From the NCBI GenBank assembly GCA_024689085.1, contig JAILDT010000099.1, positions 1 to 64,000 on the forward strand: a stretch of DNA of 64,000 nucleotides, given 5' to 3'. The position numbers and the translations under genes were made by a program. The stretch is from Clostridia bacterium. Its GTDB lineage: Bacteria > Bacillota > Clostridia > Peptostreptococcales > Anaerovoracaceae. How positions within the stretch are numbered: position 1 is the first letter of the stretch; each line of letters begins with the position of its first letter. Positions 24,029-31,962 of this stretch are shown here, piece by piece. Below the pieces are notes generated by a model, which searched no databases, was not told where the DNA came from, and worked only from the letters and a program-made list of their open reading frames with translations.

Positions 24029-26607
24029 AATTCTTCTCCCGGGCCGGTCTTTGCCGCAACCCTGATATCGCTCCAGTTTTCATATCTGTCCCGGCGGCGT
24101 TCAAACAGGGCTTCTACGCCCTCGCGCTGCGAGACCGGCCTTCCGTCTGTCGCCAGTTTGTCGAGATCCCATTCCAGATACAACACAAGACTGTTCTCAA
24201 GCAAAGGCACCAGATTCTCTTCTCGTTCGACACAGCCGCCCCCTGCTGCAAAAACAATACCCGGGGCAGATCCGTCCGGCTGCGGTCCGCGCCGCATGAC
24301 CTGACGGATGACCTCTGTTTCAATGGCGCGGAACTGCGCCAGGCCTTCCACGTTGATGATGTCCTCGGGCGTCCTGCCGTAAATCTCATGGATCATCTCA
24401 TCACTGTCGATGAAATCCTTACCCGTGATTTCCGCGATTCTCTTCCCGACGGTCGTCTTGCCGCAGCCCGGCATGCCGATCAGGACGATGTTCTCCAGTT
24501 CCCACTTCAAACTGTCCGTGACATGCTGTGTCACCGCCTCCGTATCCATCTCAACACCCATAAATAGTTCGTATGCTTTCGCAGCCTGGGCTGCCAGCAT
24601 GTGGAAACCGCCAAACGCCGGGATGCCGGCTGCGCGGGCGTCCAGCATAAGCTTCGTTCTAATTGGATTGTATATAACATCGAAGACTGCTCTGCAATGC
24701 GGGAACTGCCGAATGTCGACTGCCGCCTCACCAGCGTGCGGGTACATGCCCACCGGCGTTGCGTTCACCAGAATCTGCGCATCAAAATGTCTGCGCAGAT
24801 TCTCGTAGTTATCTACGCCGTTTCTGGAAATCACAACAACCGGATCGGCGCCCAGATCTTCAAGCACCTTCACCACGGTCCCGGAAACTCCGCCGCTGCC
24901 AAGAACAATCGTCTTCGCTTTCTTCACGTCGATGCCCGACGCGAGCACCGTACTGCGGAATCCGTAGTAATCTGTATTATCGCCGAAGCAGGTTCCATCT
25001 TCGCGCTTCACGATCGTGTTCACGCTGCCGCATGCTTTTGCAGTATCAGATAGTTCACTGCAGTACTTCATCACGTCCCGCTTGTAAGGCATGGTGACGG
25101 TGATCCCTTTGAAGTTCCCTTCTCTGAAAAACCCGTCAAGTTCCTCCGGCTCGCGGTCGAAGAGACAGAACCCATAATCGCCGATCAGCCGGTGGATCTG
25201 CGGGGAATAGCTGTGTCCCAGATGTCTGCCGAGAAGGCCGTATTCCAGACCGCTTCCCTGCTGCATTCTGCGATCCGCCTGATATCGTCTGCTCTGTGCC
25301 ATCACAGCGTTCATCGTTTCCGTAATGTACGGCGCTTTTTCTCTGCTGCAAAGGCCTTCGATCGCACTGCGTTTCTCCTGCTCTCTTTCTGCGTTGTATA
25401 CAGGAATGCCTGCCTTTTCTTTGCACGCGGCGATGCTGTCCACTGTTTCAAATCTCTCTTCCAGCAGGTTCACGATCGCCGCATCGATGCTGTCGATCTG
25501 CTGCCTGTCAGCGTTCAGATCTGCCTGGACACGTTCTTCTAAAAGCATATCAAAGACTGCGATGGCGGCGGCGGCTTCGATGCATGGGACCGCCCGCGGC
25601 ACAATGCACGGATCGTGTCTGCCGCCGACTGTGATTTTCACCGGCTCCATCCCGGATAAATCCACACTGTCCTGCTCGATTCCGATGGAAGGCGTTGGTT
25701 TCATAGCCACGCGAAAGACAACCGGCATTCCCGTTGTCAGTCCGCCCAGAATACCGCCATGGTGATTCGTCACGGTCGTAACCTTGCCATCTTTGATCTC
25801 ATAGGCGTCGTTGTTCTCCGACCCCTTCATTCTGCTTACGTCGAAACCGTCGCCGAAGGCAATGCCCTTGACCGCGGGAACCGCGAAGACAGCCTGACTG
25901 ATTCTGCTCTCCATGCTGCCGAAGACCGGCTCTCCAATACCTGCGTTCAGTCCGGTGACCATGCATTCTACGGTGCCGCCAATGGAATCTCCCGCATCTC
26001 TGACGCCGGCGATGAGTTTCTTCATCCATTCGCCTTCCTCCGCGTCGATGACCGGGAAATCATCCCTCACGACAGCGTCCTCTGTCATCGCGGCGTCCTT
26101 CACGTCACCGATGGATCCGATATGTCCTTTGACGCCTACGCCCTGCTCCGCGAGCCACTGGATGCAAAGTCCTCCCGCAACGCACAGCGGCGCTGTCAGT
26201 CTGGCGCTGAAGGGACCGCCGCCCGGTTCTATCGCCCCATACTTCACCCAGGCCGGATAATCCGCATGACCCGGCCGCGGAATCGTGATTGTCCTTTCAT
26301 AATCCTGCGGACGGGCGTCGGTGTTGTCGATCACCGCTTCGATAACATCGCCGTTCGTTACGTATCTGCACGATTGTTCACCATCCGATTTCTTCTCAAC
26401 GCCGGACAGGAACCGCGGCACATCCGCTTCTCTTCTCGCTGTGGACCAGTCGTTTCGTCCAGGCGCACGCCGGTCAAGAAATGCCTGAAGCTTTTGCATA
26501 TCAAAAGAAAGCCCCGCGGGCACACCGCGCATCCGCACTCCGACGCACGGCCCGTGGGACGTTCCGAAAAGTTCAATCTTCAGTTTTTCTCCGAACACTG
26601 CTGTCAT
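24025..26607 (-). CDS. Four-domain shikimate enzyme: chorismate synthase - chorismate mutase - shikimate dehydrogenase - shikimate kinase
   Basis: One 860-residue frame holds four enzymes. Residues 1-360: chorismate synthase (GTSHGPCVGVRMRGVPAG; RPGHADYPAWVKYG; GGHDP-like GGRHDPCIVPRAVPC). About 360-445: all-helical chorismate mutase (RQQIDSIDAAIVNLLEER, KEKAGIPVYNAEREQE). About 452-695: shikimate dehydrogenase (GHSYSPQIHRLIG, catalytic Lys in TVTMPYKRDV, DNTDYYGF, GSGGVSG dinucleotide loop). About 700-860: shikimate kinase (Walker A LIGMPGCGKTTVGKR, DSDEMIHEIYG, AAGGGCVERE). Every domain keeps its key residues, so all four activities are expected. No stop or frameshift breaks the joins. The start at 26607 shares one base with the aroF stop (TGATG). 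AroA and AroB steps are not encoded in the window. Confidence 0.92.
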   Translation of the reverse strand: MTAVFGEKLKIELFGTSHGPCVGVRMRGVPAGLSFDMQKLQAFLDRRAPGRNDWSTARREADVPRFLSGVEKKSDGEQSCRYVTNGDVIEAVIDNTDARPQDYERTITIPRPGHADYPAWVKYGAIEPGGGPFSARLTAPLCVAGGLCIQWLAEQGVGVKGHIGSIGDVKDAAMTEDAVVRDDFPVIDAEEGEWMKKLIAGVRDAGDSIGGTVECMVTGLNAGIGEPVFGSMESRISQAVFAVPAVKGIAFGDGFDVSRMKGSENNDAYEIKDGKVTTVTNHHGGILGGLTTGMPVVFRVAMKPTPSIGIEQDSVDLSGMEPVKITVGGRHDPCIVPRAVPCIEAAAAIAVFDMLLEERVQADLNADRQQIDSIDAAIVNLLEERFETVDSIAACKEKAGIPVYNAEREQEKRSAIEGLCSREKAPYITETMNAVMAQSRRYQADRRMQQGSGLEYGLLGRHLGHSYSPQIHRLIGDYGFCLFDREPEELDGFFREGNFKGITVTMPYKRDVMKYCSELSDTAKACGSVNTIVKREDGTCFGDNTDYYGFRSTVLASGIDVKKAKTIVLGSGGVSGTVVKVLEDLGADPVVVISRNGVDNYENLRRHFDAQILVNATPVGMYPHAGEAAVDIRQFPHCRAVFDVIYNPIRTKLMLDARAAGIPAFGGFHMLAAQAAKAYELFMGVEMDTEAVTQHVTDSLKWELENIVLIGMPGCGKTTVGKRIAEITGKDFIDSDEMIHEIYGRTPEDIINVEGLAQFRAIETEVIRQVMRRGPQPDGSAPGIVFAAGGGCVEREENLVPLLENSLVLYLEWDLDKLATDGRPVSQREGVEALFERRRDRYENWSDIRVAAKTGPGEEL

Positions 26608-27374
26608 CAGACGATCGCCTCTCTGATTTTCATGATTTTGCGTGCGACTTCGTCGAACTGGTCCGGCGTAAGGGCCTGCGCCCCGTCGCAAAGAGCGTTT
26701 TTCGGATCGTTATGAACCTCGATCATGATACCGTCGGCCCCTGCCGCCGCAGCTGCCAGGGCCATCGGTTCTACAAGAGACGCCCGGCCTGCCGCATGAC
26801 TCGGGTCTACCACAACCGGCAGATCTGTCAATTCTTTCAGCGCGGCCACCGAAGAGAGATCGAGGGTAAATCTCGTATAGGATTCAAAGGTTCTGATTCC
26901 TCTCTCGCAGAGGATGACCTTGTCATTTCCTTCCGATGTGATGTATTCGGCGCTCATCAGGAGCTCCCGGAGGGTATTGGACATCCCGCGTTTGAGGAGG
27001 ATGACCTTATCGGTTCTTCCCAGCGCTCTGAGGAGTTCGAAGTTCTGCATGTTTCTGGCGCCCACCTGGATGATATCGACGTCATCAAACAGAGGCAGAT
27101 GCTCTTTGCTGACGATCTCCGTCACGACCGGCATGTCTGTGGCTTCCTTTGTCTTCAGAAGGAGTTCGATGCCTTCACGGCCCATTCCCTGAAAATCATA
27201 GGGGGACGTCCTGCCTTTGAAAGCGCCGCCACGCAGGATGCTTGCACCGGATTCTCTGACGCTCTGCGCGATCGTCAGAATCTGTTCTTCCGATTCCACC
27301 GTGCATGGTCCCGCAATCAGGGTGAAATTCCCTCCGCCTATCTTTATGCCGTTTACATCAAGCACTTTACTCAT
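26607..27374 (-). CDS. aroF: 3-deoxy-7-phosphoheptulonate (DAHP) synthase
   Basis: First committed step of aromatic synthesis: condenses phosphoenolpyruvate and erythrose 4-phosphate. The 255-residue core enzyme has [19 protein letters not shown] near residue 18, [23 protein letters not shown] near 43, [22 protein letters not shown] near 145, and [19 protein letters not shown] near 205, all typical of the type I-beta class (KDOPS-like). There is no N-terminal ACT or chorismate mutase regulatory domain; the chorismate mutase is instead in the next protein, so feedback control could act through a protein-protein contact. The start overlaps the EamA gene by 8 bases. Confidence 0.94.
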   Translation of the reverse strand: MSKVLDVNGIKIGGGNFTLIAGPCTVESEEQILTIAQSVRESGASILRGGAFKGRTSPYDFQGMGREGIELLLKTKEATDMPVVTEIVSKEHLPLFDDVDIIQVGARNMQNFELLRALGRTDKVILLKRGMSNTLRELLMSAEYITSEGNDKVILCERGIRTFESYTRFTLDLSSVAALKELTDLPVVVDPSHAAGRASLVEPMALAAAAAGADGIMIEVHNDPKNALCDGAQALTPDQFDEVARKIMKIREAIV

Positions 27375-28263
27375 CTGCTGTCTCCTTCTCCGCTTCTTTC
27401 GATGTGCCGACTTCCATGATCAATATGCTGGCCAGCATCATGACCATTCCTATGTAACTGCGCGGCAGCAGCCTCTCTCCTGCGAAGAGGAATGCCACGA
27501 TTGCCGCGAAAACAGGTTCTAACGTAAATATGACACCAACGTGTGTCGCTGAAGTGTACTGCTGTCCGATCACCTGTGCGATGAAGGCAACGCCCGTGCA
27601 GAACACCGTCAGGAAAACCAGGGAAGCCCAGCAGCCTCCCGACTGAGGCAGACTCATGTCCTCAAAAATCAATGCCAGAATCAGCATCCACAGGCCTGTA
27701 AATCCCATCTGGTAGATGCCCAACTGAAACGCGTCCACGTCATCACGCCGCACGCCCGCCTCATTGATCAGCAGGAACACCGAATAGGTGAAACCGCACA
27801 TGAGACAAAGGAGGTCTCCCAGCGCAATATGCAGTTGCGAATCCAGCGTCAGCAGCGCCATGCCCGCCGTACACAGCAGCACCACGAATATGATTTTCTT
27901 TTCCGGTATGACCTTCTTTAAGAAGAACGTCAGAATCGGCGTGAAAATCACCGCTGTAGAACACAGAAACCCTGCATTCGACTGGGACGTGTACTTGACG
28001 CCGTAAGTCGCGCCGATGTAGACGACAATCAGCGCCAGGGAGACGTAAAAAGCGTATTTCAGTGTCATCCTGTTCACATGAATCGCCTTCTTCGCCGCAA
28101 TCAACCAAGCCACAGCGAAGGCACCGAGAAACCGGTATGCGTTCAGTGTCAGCGGATCAATTTCCTCCAGACACAGGTCCATCATAAAATAGGAAACGCC
28201 CCATCCCAGCGTCACCAGCATGAGCATCAGATCCGCTTTCAGTTGTGCCATTCTGTTTCCCAT
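27367..28263 (-). CDS. EamA/DMT-superfamily transporter in the aro operon
   Basis: 298-residue membrane protein with ten hydrophobic segments in two EamA repeats ([41 protein letters not shown]-like second repeat starting near residue 150, with [29 protein letters not shown]). The ATG at 28263 shares a base with the holA stop (TGATG) and its own stop overlaps the aroF start by 8 bases, so it is embedded in the shikimate operon. An aromatic amino acid or pathway intermediate exporter is a reasonable guess from position; the sequence does not show the substrate. Confidence 0.85.
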   Translation of the reverse strand: MGNRMAQLKADLMLMLVTLGWGVSYFMMDLCLEEIDPLTLNAYRFLGAFAVAWLIAAKKAIHVNRMTLKYAFYVSLALIVVYIGATYGVKYTSQSNAGFLCSTAVIFTPILTFFLKKVIPEKKIIFVVLLCTAGMALLTLDSQLHIALGDLLCLMCGFTYSVFLLINEAGVRRDDVDAFQLGIYQMGFTGLWMLILALIFEDMSLPQSGGCWASLVFLTVFCTGVAFIAQVIGQQYTSATHVGVIFTLEPVFAAIVAFLFAGERLLPRSYIGMVMMLASILIMEVGTSKEAEKETADE

Positions 28264-29387
28264 CACAGGCTTCCAATAAAGTATTCCAGCGCCAGTCTTC
28301 CCGGCATCAGACCGGATTTGACGTTCTTTTCAACTTTATATCCATTGGCGAGAGCCGTCTTCAGTTTCGCTGTTCCCATCCGGCTGCCGCTCTCGAGGGC
28401 TTTCTTTGTTCTGTACTCCGCGATTCGTTTGCCTCGGCCCAGATATCCTCCCTGCAGGGTCTTTTGTATTTCGACCAGACTCTTGCCGTCGTCCTTCATC
28501 TCGCAGGCTGTGAGCATGATCTCCAGCTGTTCGTTGATTCTTGCCAGAATGCTCATGTCCGGTTCTCCGTCTTGCAGCAGATAATGCAAAAGCCGCAGCG
28601 CCTCGTCTTTCCTGTTCTGCGCCAACGCATCGATCATGCGGAACACATTTTTCTCAGGGTTTGTCCCGATGACTTCCGAAACGTCCTCCGCTTTGATCTC
28701 CGGCGCGTCACCGCAGTAGGCGATGATTTTGCGCAGATCATTGTCCAGTTCGTAGAGTCCGTAGTCCGTATCCCTGCTTTCATAGCCTGTATCCCGCATC
28801 AGCATGGATACGATACCTGGGCTGTAGCTTTTGCCCGAGGCGCGCAGGCGTTTTTCAATGAAACCGCTGAGCTGCCGCCTGTTCAGAGGCCCGAAGTCAT
28901 AGACGCGGCCGATGCCTTTGCGTCCCTGTTTTGAGACTTTTTTATATATTTCCGAGTCCTTGAACGACCGCTCAGCCTTGTAATCCGATGGATTCGCGGC
29001 AGTGATGATCAGAAGTGTCGCCGCCGGATCAATCTTGTCCAGCTGTTCCGCCAGTTCTTTCTTCTCGGTTGAACTTTTGTCGATGGTCTTCGGCATCCTG
29101 CCTCTGCCGTCGTAAAACTCAGGCAGGAAGACGACTTTTCTCTCCGACAGGAACGGAACAGTCTCCAGATGGCCGATAATGTCAGCAGCCGCAGCCTTAT
29201 CCCGCTCTATGGTTGCCAGATCCAGCATGGCGCACGCTTCGCTGACATATTTGTCAATGAGCCGCTTGGCGTAGAAATCGACCAGGTACTCCTCGCTGCC
29301 GCAGAGCAACACAACAGCAGGGATATCTCCCGCTTTCATATCCTCTGTCAGCTGTTCATATGCGTGTTTTTCGTCTTTGTAAGCCAT
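28263..29387 (-). CDS. holA: DNA polymerase III, delta subunit
   Basis: Clamp-loader subunit that opens the beta sliding clamp, 374 residues. The N-terminal part (VVLLCGSEEYLVDFYAKRLIDKYV) and the degenerate AAA+ core with LIITAANPSDYKAERSFKDSEIYKKV near 115 and the C-terminal collar region ALAQNRKDEALRLLHYLLQDGEPDMSILARI are typical of Firmicutes delta. It sits directly downstream of comEC, a common order, and is followed without a gap by the aromatic genes. Its ATG is preceded by GCGGGGGT and an extended -10 promoter 20 bases upstream. Confidence 0.9.
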   Translation of the reverse strand: MAYKDEKHAYEQLTEDMKAGDIPAVVLLCGSEEYLVDFYAKRLIDKYVSEACAMLDLATIERDKAAAADIIGHLETVPFLSERKVVFLPEFYDGRGRMPKTIDKSSTEKKELAEQLDKIDPAATLLIITAANPSDYKAERSFKDSEIYKKVSKQGRKGIGRVYDFGPLNRRQLSGFIEKRLRASGKSYSPGIVSMLMRDTGYESRDTDYGLYELDNDLRKIIAYCGDAPEIKAEDVSEVIGTNPEKNVFRMIDALAQNRKDEALRLLHYLLQDGEPDMSILARINEQLEIMLTACEMKDDGKSLVEIQKTLQGGYLGRGKRIAEYRTKKALESGSRMGTAKLKTALANGYKVEKNVKSGLMPGRLALEYFIGSL

Positions 29388-29405
29388 AACAACCCCCGCA
29401 GCGTG

Positions 29406-29414
29406 ATTATACCA
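29406..29414 (-). promoter_or_regulatory. Extended -10 promoter before holA
   Basis: TGGTATAAT on the minus strand in the 39-base gap between comEC and holA; it would drive holA, the EamA gene and the aro genes. Confidence 0.65.
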
Positions 29415-29426
29415 TGAAAACAGGTT

Positions 29427-31799
29427 CTATTCATCATGAATCATCGTTCTTACGTTCTGCATATTACCGTTCCTGATTTCCACCCCAACAGCACCCTGCA
29501 GATCGTTTCTGAAAACATCGATTCTGTGTGCGCTGAGTCTCTCCAGCGTTTCCGGCGTCGGATGGCCATACAGATTATTCTTTCCGACCTGAATCACGGC
29601 CATGTCAGGGCAAACGGCAGCCAGAAACTCCTCAGATGTGCTAGTCTTGCTGCCGTGATGACCGACTTTCAGGATATCCGTCTTCAGTTTTGATGCCGCC
29701 ACATGGCTGCGAATCAGCTCTTTCTCACCTTCTTCTCCCAGATCTCCGGTAATCAGTACGGATGTTTCACCACGGCGACCTGTAACATTGACCTTGAACA
29801 CGAGGCTGAGCAGATTCTCATCTGTATCATTTGCGATCATGCGCCCGTATTCTGCGTCGGAACGTCTGTCGGGATAAAGAATATCAACATATACAGAATG
29901 ATAGTTATGTCTATCACCTAGCGGAACAGTATCTCCCGCTCCCAAATAGATAATATCGCCCTTGGAAAGCCCTGTATCCTCCGCGATCTGCTCCGCTTTG
30001 CGCCGGTTTGCTTCGTAGACATAGACGTGATCCACCATTCCCAGCTGGGACAGCTCGCAGATGCCTTTGTAATGGTCTGTATGCAGATGTGTGACAAAGG
30101 CTCCGTCCACATGTGATATACCGTTCTTCAGCAGATATTCCCGCAAAATGCTCTTCCCTACGTTATAATCAGCACTTCCTCCGCCATCGAACAGGTAACA
30201 ACCGCTTTCTGTTCTGACGCAGATACAGTCACCCTGCCCTACATCTACAAACGTGATATCACAATCCTCGAATCCGTCCGATGCAAAAGCAGCAAATCCC
30301 ATGCTGAGCACCAGAATGAGAACTAGCATTCTCAGTACGTAGCGCCCCTTTCGCGCCGCTCTGAGCAGACCAAGCCGTCCTTCTTCCGTTGCAAACAGGA
30401 GCAGACACAGATAATAGACTGCCATGAGCCATAGCGGCGGGCTGGGGACCTGAAACGTGCTGATGCCATCTATCTGCGTGGTCTCGTTGAGCCGGATGAG
30501 CACGGCGCACAAGGGTTTCAGTATCGCAGCAGCCGGCACCAGCAGGCTGCCTGGGCTCAGCACCATGCATACGAGCGCCAGCGGCACGATCAGCCCCGTT
30601 AGGGCAACCACGGGAACATTGATGATCACCGCCAGCAAAGAAAGACTGTTGAAATTGTAGAGAATGAAAGGTCCCAGCCCTACCTGCACAGCGGCGCTGG
30701 CCAGAAAGATGCCGGTATAGATCCTTTTCATATAAGGCAGCACCAGCGTAAGGGAAAGCACGGCCAGAAAAGACATCTGAAAGCCCGCGTTGAACACCAT
30801 ATAGGGATGATGGACAATGACGCCGATCAGGACGAGAAATGCCGCGTTGGCGAGATCGTAGCGCCTGTTCCGGATGCCTGCTGCAATGTGCAGGAGCACC
30901 ATGATCACAGCCCTGGTGACGGACGGCGAAAAGCCGGCTGCCGCTGCGTAGAGCAAGAAAAAGACTGTGTTGAACAGTAGGAACGTCCATCCTTTTCTCC
31001 ACCGCCACAGTCTTAGAATGAATCCGTAAATGATACCGATGTGCAGGCCGCTGACTGCCAGAATGTGCGCTGTGCCGTTCTTCCGGAAAGACTCCAGCAC
31101 GTCTTCATCGAGGCTCCCTTTATCGCCGAACAGAACTGCCCGAATCAGCGCGCCGGTCAATGGATCTGTCTGCGCTGTGAGTCTTTGGATAAATCCTTCC
31201 CGAGCCAGGAAAATCTTGTTTTTGAGGAATGCCGGGGGATCCTCTGCGAAGGAGCTTACCGGAGATACTGTCACTGCGTCGCAGGTCATGGTCTTCGTCA
31301 CGCCCAGAGAACGCAGGTAGAGCGCATAATCGAAGCATCCCGGATTTCTCCTGACAGACGGGGCTTTGCACTTCCCCAGGGCTTCCACCCCGCAGCCTTC
31401 CGCCGCAACGCCATCGATTCGGCAGTTGTCGTAGCTTTTGCATAAAATCTTCCCGCAGTCTGTCTTTATGATCATCTGGAGACAGGGTTCGCCCGCCGCC
31501 GTTACCCGCTCTTCACAGTCGATGATCTCTCCGCAGATACTGTTTCCGTTAAGCCGCGACGCTTCTTCCATCAGCGTACGGTCCGCGTGCCAGAATGAAG
31601 CGCATCCGAGACAGTAAGAAATGAGAATCACCACGGCAACGGCTCTTCTTTTGCCTCGCCTTTCTTCCTTTCCGCGCAAATGCATCCCGCACGCGGCTGC
31701 TACCATCGCAGCAGTTGCCACGACAATACTGGAATAATATGAAATCACAATGGCCGCCACACAGCCGCAGGCGGCGAAAAGCATGGGTCTTCTCATCAT
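29427..31799 (-). CDS. comEC: ComEC/Rec2 DNA-uptake channel
   Basis: About 790-residue inner-membrane protein that passes single-stranded DNA into the cell during transformation. Order: two N-terminal membrane segments and a soluble OB-like region (to about 190), the Competence membrane domain (about 200-480; NGTAHILAVSGLHIGIIYGF is its signature), and a C-terminal metallo-beta-lactamase domain (VGQGDCICVRTESGCYLFDGGG, FVTHLHTDHYKG, LKVGHHGSKTSTSEEFL) that may be the nuclease degrading one strand. The frame is open far upstream, but an AGGGGG site favours the ATG at 31799. Other competence genes are not in the window. It shares its upstream region with the divergent PBP1A gene. Confidence 0.9.
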   Translation of the reverse strand: MMRRPMLFAACGCVAAIVISYYSSIVVATAAMVAAACGMHLRGKEERRGKRRAVAVVILISYCLGCASFWHADRTLMEEASRLNGNSICGEIIDCEERVTAAGEPCLQMIIKTDCGKILCKSYDNCRIDGVAAEGCGVEALGKCKAPSVRRNPGCFDYALYLRSLGVTKTMTCDAVTVSPVSSFAEDPPAFLKNKIFLAREGFIQRLTAQTDPLTGALIRAVLFGDKGSLDEDVLESFRKNGTAHILAVSGLHIGIIYGFILRLWRWRKGWTFLLFNTVFFLLYAAAAGFSPSVTRAVIMVLLHIAAGIRNRRYDLANAAFLVLIGVIVHHPYMVFNAGFQMSFLAVLSLTLVLPYMKRIYTGIFLASAAVQVGLGPFILYNFNSLSLLAVIINVPVVALTGLIVPLALVCMVLSPGSLLVPAAAILKPLCAVLIRLNETTQIDGISTFQVPSPPLWLMAVYYLCLLLFATEEGRLGLLRAARKGRYVLRMLVLILVLSMGFAAFASDGFEDCDITFVDVGQGDCICVRTESGCYLFDGGGSADYNVGKSILREYLLKNGISHVDGAFVTHLHTDHYKGICELSQLGMVDHVYVYEANRRKAEQIAEDTGLSKGDIIYLGAGDTVPLGDRHNYHSVYVDILYPDRRSDAEYGRMIANDTDENLLSLVFKVNVTGRRGETSVLITGDLGEEGEKELIRSHVAASKLKTDILKVGHHGSKTSTSEEFLAAVCPDMAVIQVGKNNLYGHPTPETLERLSAHRIDVFRNDLQGAVGVEIRNGNMQNVRTMIHDE

Positions 31800-31915
31800 A
31801 TTCCCAATCCCCCTCATGTTAAAACTACCACACGAAAATGGTAATTTCAAGCATGATTTCCTTATATTAACATTCTCTTTTTTCATGCTTTTTTTCACAT
31901 AAACCGCCGTACCTA

Positions 31916-31924
31916 TGCTATAAT
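31916..31924 (+). promoter_or_regulatory. Extended -10 promoter of the PBP1A operon
   Basis: TGCTATAAT; predicted +1 near 31931, giving a leader of about 30 bases to the TTG start at 31963. Confidence 0.65.
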
Positions 31925-31962
31925 TCTTATGTATGTTTTTTCTCAAACAGGGGGATAGAATT

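Noticed and set aside
31933-31962. ATG at 31933 as the PBP1A start
   Set aside because: It lies two bases from the predicted +1 and has no ribosome site, whereas AGGGGGA is correctly placed for the TTG at 31963.
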